The position numbers were made by a program, and so were the translations under genes. From Monosiga brevicollis MX1 (lineage: Eukaryota > Opisthokonta > Choanoflagellata > Craspedida > Salpingoecidae), in NCBI RefSeq assembly GCF_000002865.3, contig NW_001865063.1, positions 92,561-105,933 on the forward strand: a stretch of 13,373 bases of DNA, read 5' to 3'. This document shows positions 1 through 8,138 of the stretch, in pieces. Position 1 is the first letter of the stretch; the number at the start of each line of letters is the position of its first letter. The notes beneath the pieces were generated by a model. It saw only the letters and a list, made by a program, of their open reading frames with translations. It searched no databases and was not told where the DNA came from.

Positions 1-474
1 GGATTTGTCTGTCCGTGTGTCTTACCGGGAAGAGGACAGTAAACTACAGCTGTTGTATCGACGTGTTCCGGAACGAATTGTCAGACAATCGTGGGTGTTG
101 CATCATCCCTTTTTCTTTTTGTTGTGATCGCGTATTGTTTCGCGAGGAAAAGCAGGACTTTAAGCATTCCCGTTTTCGCAAGCTGGGCGATTACACCAAT
201 GAGAGTAAGAGGGCGAGGCGATCTGAAACAAGAGAGGAGACGTATGTGCAACCCCATTTCAGAGAGCGCCTTGTTTCATGACCTCACAGATCGAGGAAAT
301 ACAGCTTAATCCCCAACGAAGCCCAGGGACACAGCACAATCACATCGGCCCACCAGAGAGAAAGCGAACAAGAGCCAGAGAATCAGAGGCGCGTCAAAAG
401 TCCTTTTGTAAGAAGAGAAGTGTGACTGACAGCAACGATCGCCATTTCAAAAGGTAACGTCGCCGCACACACAC

Positions 475-475
<1 letters not shown>
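1..475. other. Non-coding or unassigned left edge
   Basis: No gene could be supported here. Open frames are short and of no recognisable family. On the minus strand there is a good-looking splice donor word (CCGGTAAGA, around 23-31), but the frame behind it closes within about 20 codons, so I do not call an exon. The stretch ends in a short CA run just before the CTG repeat. Confidence 0.5.

Positions 476-535
<60 letters not shown>
476..535. repeat. (CTG)20 trinucleotide microsatellite
   Basis: Twenty uninterrupted CTG units, followed directly by GTG units. On the minus strand it reads CAG and lies in a short open frame as a polyglutamine run next to polyhistidine, but nothing else supports a gene there. 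It lies about 1 kb upstream of the GCSH start. Confidence 0.97.
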
Positions 536-538
<3 letters not shown>

Positions 539-556
539 GTGGTGGTGGTGGTGGTG
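536..556. repeat. (GTG)7 trinucleotide run
   Basis: Seven GTG units abutting the CTG array. The junction CTG-GTG suggests that one array grew from the other through a single base change followed by slippage. Confidence 0.93.
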
Positions 557-684
557 GCGCTGCGTCTTTGTGGTGGCGCTGTTTGGATCTGGTTTGGCCT
601 TGACTTGTGGATGTGTGTGTGTGTGAGTGGACATGATTTCTCGCGGTGAGGCCGCTGTCAACGTGTGTCAGTTGGTCGCTCGCG

Positions 685-795
685 CCCTCTCTCTCTCTCT
701 CTCTGTGTGTCTCTGTCTCTGCCTCTCTGTCTCTGCCTCTCTGTCTCTGCCTCTCTGTCTCTGCCTCTCTGTCTCTGTCTCTCTGCCTCTGTTTC

Positions 796-842
<47 letters not shown>

Positions 843-1087
843 TCGTCTGTCTCTGCCTCTCTCCGCCTCTCTCTATCTCTGTCACTCTGTCTCTCTTCAT
901 CTCTCCGTGTCTGTCTCCCCTCTCTCCCCTCTCTCTCTCTGTCTCTGTCTCTCTGTCTCCGTCTCTGTCTCTCTCTCTCTCTCTCTGTCTCCGTCTCTCT
1001 CGGTCTCTCTCTGTCTCTCTCTCTGTCTCTGCCTCCGTCTCTCTCTCTCTCTCTTCCTCCCTCCCTCTCTCTCTTCTCTCTCTTTCT
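685..1087. repeat. CT-rich simple repeat (CTCTGT / CTCTGCCT families)
   Basis: About 400 bases in which the plus strand is almost purely pyrimidine apart from regularly spaced G. Units of CTCTGCCT, CTGTCTCT and plain CT alternate. The same sequence family returns at the right end of the window from about 13283. Confidence 0.95.
797..838. repeat. (CTGT)~10 tetranucleotide array
   Basis: About ten and a half uninterrupted CTGT units nested inside the larger CT-rich block. This is the most regular part of that block and so the part most likely to vary in length. Confidence 0.93.
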
Positions 1088-1210
1088 TGTGGTGAGGGCA
1101 GCGGGTCTTGAGTGGTGGCGGGCACGTGGACTGCGCAACTGTCTTTGCACCGATCTACCTCTGTGCAGTCGTCTCCGCTGCGCTTCCAAGCATCGACTCC
1201 CAGCAAACAG

Positions 1211-1211
<1 letters not shown>

Positions 1212-1276
<65 letters not shown>
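1212..1276. repeat. (CA)32 dinucleotide microsatellite
   Basis: About 32 uninterrupted CA units, roughly 245 bases upstream of the GCSH ATG. Similar CA/TG tracts occur in introns 8 and 11 of the kinase gene. Confidence 0.97.
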
Positions 1277-1277
<1 letters not shown>

Positions 1278-1365
1278 ATCACGTGCTGTCGTCGAGGGCG
1301 AGTGGTCGTGGCGCCTCCCATCATGCTCCAGACTCTGTGCTGTAGCCCCCTTTTACCCTGATGTT

Positions 1366-1383
1366 GCGCGCGCGCGCGCGCGC
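1366..1383. repeat. (GC)9 alternating tract, Z-DNA-prone
   Basis: Eighteen bases of strict GC alternation, about 140 bases upstream of the GCSH ATG. Alternating GC is the classic Z-DNA-forming sequence. Here it would lie in or near the promoter. Confidence 0.9.
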
Positions 1384-1520
1384 ATATCAATTTGGCATCA
1401 AGTGCGGCGGTCTGATTTGCAACAAATGCCGCCGCCTCACCTCCCGCCTCCTGCTTCTGTCTGCTCCAGGCTCTCGCAATTAGACGGCACACGCTTCAGC
1501 TCTTCATCACAAACAAGAAG

Positions 1521-2455
1521 ATGGCTCTTCGTCAAGTTTTGCAGCGTACCGCCGCCCCCATGGCCATGCGCCTGGCCCTCCGCCCCCTCTCCACCTCGGC
1601 TTCTCTCTTCGGTACGCTCCCTGATTTACACGTGCTCAATCCACCCATCACCCACCCCCTTCTTTCAGCCCCTCCTCCCCTCGACGTCATCCATGTCTCG
1701 CCATCTCGCCATCTCGCCATCTCACCCTCCTTCCTCCTCCTCCCCCCACCTTTCCCGCCCTGAAGCCAAGCGCTACACCGAGTCTCACGAGTGGGTCGAG
1801 GTCTCTGGTAACATTGTCACCGTTGGCATCAGCGACTATGCCCAGTCGGCTCTTGGTGATATCGTCTTTGTCGACCTTCCCGAAATTGGTGATGACAAGG
1901 ACATTGGTGGTACGCCCACACCCCCCTGCCCACACCCCGCTCCCACCCATCTCTTGCTCCCCTCCCCACCTACCTTCTAGTCTCACCCTGACGCATCATC
2001 GTCTCCCTTCTTTCCCCCAATGACAGAGGATGCCGCTGCTGTTGAATCGGTCAAGGCTGCCAGCGAAATCTACGCCCCCGTCGCCGGCTCCATTGCCGAG
2101 GTGCGCCAAAACACCCACTTTCACAACCTGTTTTCTGCACACCCTGCTTCAAAAGTCGACCCTTTCTTCTTCTTCTTCTTCTTCTTCTTCTTCTTCTTCT
2201 TCTTCTTCTTCTTCTTCTTCTTCTTCTTCTTCTTCTTCTTCTTCAGCTCGCCATCGCTCTTCATCTGAGTTCTCAACCCGGTTCTGCTTTTCGTGATAGG
2301 TCAACGAGGCACTGCGTGATCAGGCCAGCTTGATCAACGAGGCTGCCGAGTCTGAAGGCTGGATCTTCAAGCTGGAAGCCGAGGATCTCGCTGCCGTCGA
2401 CTCCTTCATGACCAAGGAGCAGTACGACAAGTACCTCGAGTCGGGTGAACTCTAA
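1521..2455 (+). CDS. GCSH: Glycine cleavage system H protein, mitochondrial (4 exons)
   Basis: The H protein is the lipoyl carrier of the mitochondrial glycine cleavage complex; its lipoyl arm shuttles the aminomethyl group between P, T and L proteins. Exons: 1521-1611, 1766-1909, 2027-2100, 2300-2455, giving 154 aa, normal for a precursor. All three introns are GT-AG (154, 117 and 199 nt) and every join keeps frame. Residues 1-31 form a basic leader without acidic residues (Arg 4, 9, 17, 21), typical of a mitochondrial presequence. The mature part opens with [10 protein letters not shown], and [15 protein letters not shown] is the family core. The lipoylated lysine is K88 in ESVKAASE (codon 2053-2055). 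The C-terminal half includes SEGWIFKLE and ends ESGEL. The start has a good context (A at -3, G at +4). Intron 3 carries a (TTC)27 tract. Identification is firm; the precise presequence cleavage site is not determined. Confidence 0.97.
2164..2244. repeat. (TTC)27 microsatellite inside GCSH intron 3
   Basis: Twenty-seven uninterrupted TTC units, ending 55 bases before the intron 3 acceptor. The pre-mRNA would carry UUC and the template strand GAA. It makes up about 40 percent of the intron and is also an extreme pyrimidine tract upstream of the acceptor. Confidence 0.97.
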
Positions 2456-2678
2456 GCTGCGCTTCCCTCGCCTTCTCTCCTATCACCACGTTAGGCCTCC
2501 ATAACCTCAAATCCTTACCGTACCTCCATCCCCCCCTTTTCCAATTGTGCTTTTGTGCCTACCCAAATCCACTTTTCAACCCTCAACAGCTCCCCTTCAA
2601 ACCATCTTGGCCCTTCAGGGCGCCCTCCAAGTTCATCACACGCATGCCATCATGATTCCTTCCCACACCCCTTTTTTT

Positions 2679-2704
2679 GTGATGAAATGAAGTGATTTCA
2701 TCAC
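2679..2704 (+). other. Perfect 10-bp inverted repeat in the GCSH 3' trailer
   Basis: Arms GTGATGAAAT (2679-2688) and ATTTCATCAC (2695-2704) are exactly complementary, with a six-base loop GAAGTG. The left arm follows a T-run. It lies about 225 bases after the GCSH stop and 105 bases before the AATAAA, so the transcript should include it. Its function is unknown. Confidence 0.85.
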
Positions 2705-2808
2705 CTATTGTTCAATTCTCTCCTCCACATGCTTAGTTGCCACAAGCTCCTGCATGCCATGCGAGGCTCAGCCCAGCCCAACACACAATCCTGCACACTG
2801 ACTAGAAG

Positions 2809-2814
2809 AATAAA
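2809..2814 (+). promoter_or_regulatory. Candidate polyadenylation signal AATAAA for GCSH
   Basis: A canonical hexamer, about 354 bases downstream of the GCSH stop and the only perfect one noticed between that stop and the converging gene. Whether it is used is inferred. Confidence 0.5.
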
Positions 2815-2980
2815 GAAGCAAAACACTTGAAGCTCTCATCGCGCTACCGGCCGCCTCCCATTTGAAAAAGAAAAGAGAGGCGTCTTAGGAAAGCACTGTC
2901 GCTGCGATCCAGAGAGGCAGCTGCAGCAGAATAGTTCACATAAAAACAACAGCGTAGATACTCGCGTTTAACAAAAAACC

Positions 2981-3000
2981 AAAAAAAAAAAAAAAAAAAA
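2981..3000. repeat. A20 homopolymer (T20 on minus)
   Basis: Twenty A residues preceded by ACAAAAAACC. On the minus strand it is a T-run about 76 bases beyond the channel stop codon, so it may lie in that gene's trailer. I found no AATAAA on the minus strand nearby. Confidence 0.9.
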
Positions 3001-3076
3001 GCCAACAACTCACACATCAGCCCTGGGAACGTGGGGGAGAAAATCGTGGCAGAAACGTGCAGATTCCAAAAGAGCT

Positions 3077-6000
3077 TTAGCCCTCGTCCAGCTCGCCGTG
3101 CGCGGGATCGTCGGCTGCCAGCGTATCAAAGCGGAAAAAATGCAACGGGTCTCGTTCTACACGGATGCGTGCCCGATTGTCGTCCTGGATGCAGGCCCAT
3201 TCCAACTCTTCACCTTGCAAGGCCCGGCTAATCGAATCGCGCGTGATCTCGCGCTTCGCCTCGTACTGCAACCCGACGCTATCCAAGGCTCGCCTACTTG
3301 CATACTGCGACAAAAGCGCCACCACTTGCAGATCTGCATCCCCCGAGGGGAAGCAGCGATGCGCGTCATCCAATGCCACGGTAAAGCGTGCCTCTCGACC
3401 CGGCCTAGCCCCCGTCAGTGACACCGCTGACGTTGTGTCCAATGACACTGCCGCCGCTTCTTCCGCGCCCCGCTGCTCACGTTGATGCCCCTCATACATT
3501 TCCGTCAAAAGTGGCAATACGCGGCGCTTGAACTCGACCAACGGCTCAGCCGCAGACATGACAGACAGCGCCGCCGGGGTCGGCACCGAACAAATCACCA
3601 CCGTCTGCCCTTGGGTCAGCAAGCGCAGGGACAGTGCTGATTGCTGCAAGATGGGAAATGCCGACTGAGCCACGCTTAACATGAACGAATCGTACAACTG
3701 TGCCGCATTCTGCTCCGCCAGCGCGTGCTGGGACAGCGCCAAGGTTACGGTGGCCCCCACTTGCAAATGCGAGCCCAGGCGAATGACCTGGCCCTCCAGA
3801 CCCGCCTCCTGCTCGGCATGCCTGGCAGTCTCTTTCCGTTGAAGTGCCGACTCTTGCGCCAAGCGCGATCGCTCCCGCTGCTCCTCACTCAAGTCATTCT
3901 CCGCGTGCTTCTCCAGCAACCCGTGCAGCTTGAGAAACCCTAAGCAACAACCCCACTTGCAATGAAACCCTCTCCATGCCACCAAAAGCCAACGCCGGCC
4001 AAAAGCTCTCCTCCATAGCAACATGGACGTACCATCCAGCAGATATGCAATGATAATGTTGAGCACAATCAAAACGACAAAGAGATAGAACACAAAAAAG
4101 AAGATGCGTGCCGCCGTTTTGCCGGGTGCCACAGCCACATGTCCTTCCTATGTGCACCAAATCGTCAAATCGTCAAATCGTCAAATCGTCAAATCGTCAA
4201 ATACAAGATCAAGATCAAAAAGAAATAAAGATAAAGAGCAGGAGCCAGCCGCAAGGGGCGAGGGAGAATGATCCGGTGACAAAGAGAGGCCATCGCGTCG
4301 AGATCCCTACAACATACCATAACAAGCTGCCAATTATTCACAATCAACAGCGTAAAGAGCGTGTTAAAAGTCAGCAGCACGTTGTCAAAGTTCTGGAGTT
4401 GGTAGTAGGTGGCCTGGGATGGGTCAAAGGCAAAGCCGCAGGGCTCCCATGCAGTCGGGTCAGACCAGGAGCAGTCCTCGGCCACCGTATGGTGGAACCA
4501 TACCATCCCAATGACGGCAAAGCTGTACATGACCAGCAGTAGCACAAGAATGTATCGAAACATCTTGCGAATCACAAAAGTGATGGTCAGCAGAACATGC
4601 CGGAAGCTCTTGCGAATGCGGACCACCCGCGTCATGCGCAGGCATCGAAAAACGACCGCCACCACGCGGACAAGCGATCCGCCATCCTTGCCGTGACCAC
4701 ATGAGCCCGAATCGGCGCTCAGCAGAGCCTCCAACACAAAGCCAAAGGCCGACAGCGCCACAACAAAAAAGTCAAACCGATTCCATTTTCTAGGAAAAAA
4801 AAAAAAAGGACATTCCGAGCCGCGCAACCAGTCAAGAGTGAGGATCCCAACGTCATTGACCAGCGTGGTCGCGACAGCTCAGCAGTGCAGTTGTAAAGGT
4901 CCAATCTTCAGGTGGCAGACCCGCGATTGACACACCCTTTGAAATAGATGACACGGCCGTAGACGCCCAACTTGGCAAAAACCTCAATGACATAAAATGC
5001 GAAAAAGGCATATTCCCACACATGCGTGTGGCATTCACCGTAGGTTCCATCGTCCAGGAAACGCGTGTCTCGCCCTTTGCTAGCATTGGCCACGACAAAG
5101 GCCAGATTGAGCAAGATGACGGTCGTCACCGCGTGATGGAACCAGGTCGTGTCGGCAAATGCGCACGCGCGTTTGATGGTATGCCACGGTTCTTTTGTGC
5201 CGTAGGCAAAGGGATCAGGACTTGTCGTCACCTGCCGCAAGGTGGCTCGTCGATCCAACGCCCAGTCGTTTTCCAGCGCATCAAAGAGCTGGCAAGCAGA
5301 TGGTCGATGTACGCACAAACGTTAGCCTCCACAATATAAATATGCAAGCACAACCAGCGACAGGCCGCTTACCCCATAAAACTCGTTCAGTGAGATGCAG
5401 CGCTTCGGCTGGCGCCGGCTCGTATTCGCTCGCGACTGTTCATTGTGGGTCAGCTGGTCCGTCCGGTGCTGCAGACGCGTCAAATAAGCAAAGACGAGCA
5501 ATCGCTGCTTTGCACCCAAACGAGGCTCGATCCCCAGCACCAAGCGGTCAAAGATATCGCGGGTCAGCAAAGGCTTGTCGGGATCCTGAAGCGCGCGCAC
5601 GACCAGTTGACTGCCGTGTTTCAGATGTTCGTGCTCATCACTCTCTGCACTGCCATCATGTCCGTGACTGGGTGGTGGTGTCGCGTCTGAACCGTTATCC
5701 TTGGCCGTAGCCCCGGACTCAGCAGCAGCATCATGCGCATCCTCCATCAGAGAATCGGGCTGCAGGGAGAACCGGTCGGCATCGGCACCGCCTGTCAAAC
5801 GTCGCTCGAGCACGCTGGCACGCACAGCCAGGCAGTAAGCGCGTCGAAGGGCCCGGCGTTGATGCAGGATCATGGAACACTGCTTGGTGTTCTCAAAGTT
5901 CAAGAAGTTCTCATAGACCACGGCCAGAAAGAAGTTGAGCACAAAGTAAACGCCAAGAAACTGTCAACGCGCCCAGCGCAAGCAAGAGCAAAAGGACAAA

Positions 6001-7345
6001 GGCAAAGCAGGTGAGGCGGGAAAAAAAAATGGATGGGGAAAGGCGGGGGATGGAGATCTTGGATCCAAGTTGGGGTTGGGGACATGCGGGAAAAACAAGG
6101 AAAAAAAACCCCGCACCATGTAAATCACGAAGAAGAGGGCATTGGGTTGCCAACTAAACATGGTCTGCATGCCAACATCAGGATAATTGGCTGTGGTGAT
6201 GGCCACGAACATGGACACGACGGACTGGTTGAAGGTGATAAAGTGTGTATCAACTCCAGCCACATCAGGAAGGTTTGCGGCGGCGGTTCTGTTCTTCAAG
6301 TGGGTTGCGTACACGCTTTCTGGCCCGAAGAAGGCATGGGCCACCTACACAGAGCACAGCGACGATGAGCTGAGGCCTGTTCCAGACCGCGGGGCAAACC
6401 CATGGTCGGCTGAGTACAATTTCGCAACATACAATGCTCCACAACAGGACGTAGGTGATGAATAGAAGCACCATATCGATGGCGCGCACGGATGTAAACA
6501 GAGTTTGCTGGACAACCCGGCGCGCACCCGAGCACAGAAAGGTATCGACCAGGAAGAATGGCCGAAGCTGGACCCCACCCCAAACAGTCAAATCAGCAAG
6601 AGAGCAGAGGAAAGAAGAAAAGTGAGTCCAGGTTGTCTGCAAACAGAAGGCAATGCGATCGGGGGCGGAACAGGTGACGCACCAGGCGGAGTATGCGGCT
6701 GGCATCATAAGCTGGATCGGCCACGGCCACGATGACATCGATGAGGAGTAAGAGCCAGATGGCAACGCGCACACGGTTGCCCAAGCGTTGCAACCAGGCC
6801 GACCAGCCCCCAACCACCTGGCTCCGCAAGTAGTAAATGCCAACAAAAGCCAGGAGACAGAATAACTCGACAAAGGCCAGGAGAATCCGGACTTGACGGC
6901 CAACCTTGAAGACGGCTGGAAACTCAAAAAGGGTCAGAAGCAGGGGAATCGAAGCAGCAAGGACTTCAAGCCAAGGGAGAAAATTCCAGACACTCTGATA
7001 GAGCCACCGAAAGGCTGCCACGCGCGTTTGCGAGACGGGGTGGTTTCGAAACTTGAGATAGTGGCGACCCTCGAGCATGAGGTAGGTCGCATGTTGCAAC
7101 AGACCCGTGACCACGAGCGTGGCATCGACGTCCATGACAATGTCAAGCTGCCGAGAAGCACGTTGCCCCTCCTCGGTGGGCTCGTAGGCCTTGCACAGGA
7201 GCTCAAAGACCTCATCACGATTGGCGAGGGGCAATGCTCGAACCTGCCCCGAATCGGCATCCCAGGATTCACCCAGGCCCTCCAGTTCGGGCTCATCATC
7301 TGGGACGAGCAGCGGCTGGTGAATCGTCAATCGCGCATCCGACAT
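3077..7345 (-). CDS. TPCN: Two-pore channel (TPC family), 8 exons, 1138 aa
   Basis: A two-domain voltage-gated-like cation channel, a family known from endolysosomes and vacuoles. Exons on minus: 7345-6683, 6567-6433, 6344-6117, 5960-5373, 5288-4936, 4789-4318, 4147-4033, 3939-3077. The seven introns (84-170 nt) are GT-AG and phase-consistent. Domain I: S1 about 122-141, S2 152-173, S3 193-210, S4 212-228 (RILRLLRPFFL), S5 251-266, pore with filter T317-A318-N319, S6 about 334-358. Cytosolic linker 360-580 is acidic and His-rich in its middle. Domain II: S1 590-607, S2 630-645, S3 661-680, S4 with R704, R707, R710, R713 at three-residue spacing, S5 733-753, filter V806-N807-N808, S6 828-848. 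The N-terminal QPLLVPDDE resembles the dileucine sorting signal of animal TPC2. TAN/VNN filters match animal TPCs. The tail (853-1138) is unusually long and unrecognised. ATG 7345 has A at -3. The paralogue class is not assigned. Confidence 0.93.
3940..4032 (-). other. Stop-free 93-nt intron at the end of channel segment IIS6
   Basis: Donor GTACGT follows GAT-G of AYLLDG. Acceptor GCTTAG precedes GGTTTCTCAAG, giving AYLLDGFLKLHGLLEKH, which fits the S6-to-tail helix of the family. The intron is 31 codons long, keeps frame and has no stop, so the retained form is also open. Retention would add a Trp- and Arg-rich segment directly behind the gate. I favour splicing because of the strong sites and the family fit. 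Confidence 0.8.
4158..4202. repeat. 8-bp tandem repeat in channel intron 6
   Basis: Five full copies plus a partial copy of CAAATCGT, beginning ten bases inside the acceptor end of the intron that separates the second pore from IIS6. On the transcribed strand it reads ACGATTTG. The array sits where the branch point and pyrimidine tract would normally be. Confidence 0.93.
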
Positions 7346-8138
7346 TGTAAGCTCGTCCCTTGCCCCTGTTCAAAGTCTCGATCAAGCAGGCCCCAAAGAC
7401 GGCGCCAAGGTCGCACCAGGCCGCTGACTCGAGCAGGGGCGAGCCCCTGACGACCGCTGTCTCCGCTGATTGGCTCAAGCAGCAGACGCAGCTCATGCGA
7501 TGCTCTCAGCCCTGCCGTTCCAAAAACCCCTCACCATGCCTTGATCCTTGCTACTACGCAAAGGTCTCCAGCCCCAAGCTCCAGCTCCAAGCCCATGCCT
7601 CTTGAACCAACCGGCTCGCGCTGCCGTGTTTGCCAAACAGATCGACGCGCGCACGTCGTCGTCGTCGTCGTCGTGTCGAGTTGTCGTGCTGCTGTCGGTC
7701 TCGTCGTTTAAATGCAGTTATCGTCGCGATACTCGCAGTTGTCGCTGTCATCTTCTCAGTTATTGTAGAGTATTATGAAGAAGTTGTAGCATTGTTAATG
7801 TTTACTTACATACAATATGAAGATGACTTTGTGGTTTATGGCGCTCATTTCTAGTTGAGGTTGCTGAGATGGCGCAAATGGTTTGTTTGATGTCATCTGC
7901 TTCGTTAACAACTGCTCAAACCCCTTCTCGAGTCAACACTGAGCTGCTATACAAAACTGCATCTTCCTCTCCACATGCGGTAACTTTGCTCGCGCGAGAT
8001 TCGCGACACTTTTCGAGGCGCGGGCACCGCGGTCGAGGCGGAGGAAACCTGGACCCAAAGTCAAAGGGCTGGGCCAACAAACAAGCTCGATGAATAGATT
8101 AGTAGGGAAACGGTAAATCAAAGAAGAGGAACAAATGG
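7346..8138. other. Intergenic region between kinase 3' end and channel 5' end
   Basis: It should hold the kinase trailer (right side) and the channel promoter and leader (left side), both on minus. A (GTC)6 run lies at 7655-7672. From about 7690 to 7860 the base composition turns clearly AT-rich compared with the rest of the window. No AATAAA was found on the minus strand. A plus-strand frame with a hydrophobic stretch (7630-7854) lacks a proper start and any family signal. Confidence 0.6.
7655..7672. repeat. (GTC)6 short trinucleotide run
   Basis: Six GTC units, about 310 bases upstream of the channel ATG. Short and probably incidental. Confidence 0.85.

Larger units (their letters stand above)
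557..1520. other. Repeat-rich upstream region of GCSH
   Basis: No gene supported. It holds the CT-rich block, the CA repeat and the GC alternating tract listed separately. The last 100 bases before the GCSH ATG are ordinary pyrimidine-rich sequence and probably contain the 5' leader. I see no convincing TATA box. Long open frames across the CT block, on both strands, are products of the repeat period (Ser/Leu/Cys runs on plus; Arg/Glu/Asp runs on minus). Confidence 0.6.
2456..3076. other. Convergent intergenic region, GCSH / two-pore channel
   Basis: Contains the 3' ends of two converging genes. From the plus side there is a pyrimidine-rich trailer, a 10-bp hairpin (2679-2704) and an AATAAA (2809-2814). 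From the minus side, the channel stop codon at 3079-3077 is followed about 76 bases later by a T20 run (A20 on plus). No open frame of note. Confidence 0.7.

Noticed and set aside
1-60. Possible minus-strand exon ending at a GTAAGA donor near 29
   Set aside because: The only frame that fits closes about 20 codons upstream and has no recognisable content.
383-661. 92-codon minus-strand frame with polyHis and polyGln
   Set aside because: The runs are just the CTG/GTG arrays read in reverse, and the flanks resemble no protein. Kept only as a low-interest finding.
658-1272. Long open frames on both strands across the CT-rich block (Ser/Leu/Cys-rich on plus, Arg/Glu/Asp-rich on minus)
   Set aside because: They arise from the repeat period, which excludes stops; there is no family signal, start context or splice structure.
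1108-1980. Single long plus-strand frame running through the CA repeat into GCSH exon 2
   Set aside because: The upstream part is microsatellite and pyrimidine-rich intron. The spliced model from ATG 1521 gives a proper presequence and H protein.
4158-4202. CRISPR-like repeat array
   Set aside because: The units are 8 bp with no spacers, inside an intron of a eukaryotic gene.
3031-6368. Plus-strand frames of 60-171 codons opposite the channel gene
   Set aside because: All are antisense shadows of the channel exons and show no family features.
7630-7854. Plus-strand frame with a hydrophobic, membrane-like stretch
   Set aside because: There is no proper ATG at its start and the Arg-run comes from the GTC repeat; nothing else supports it.
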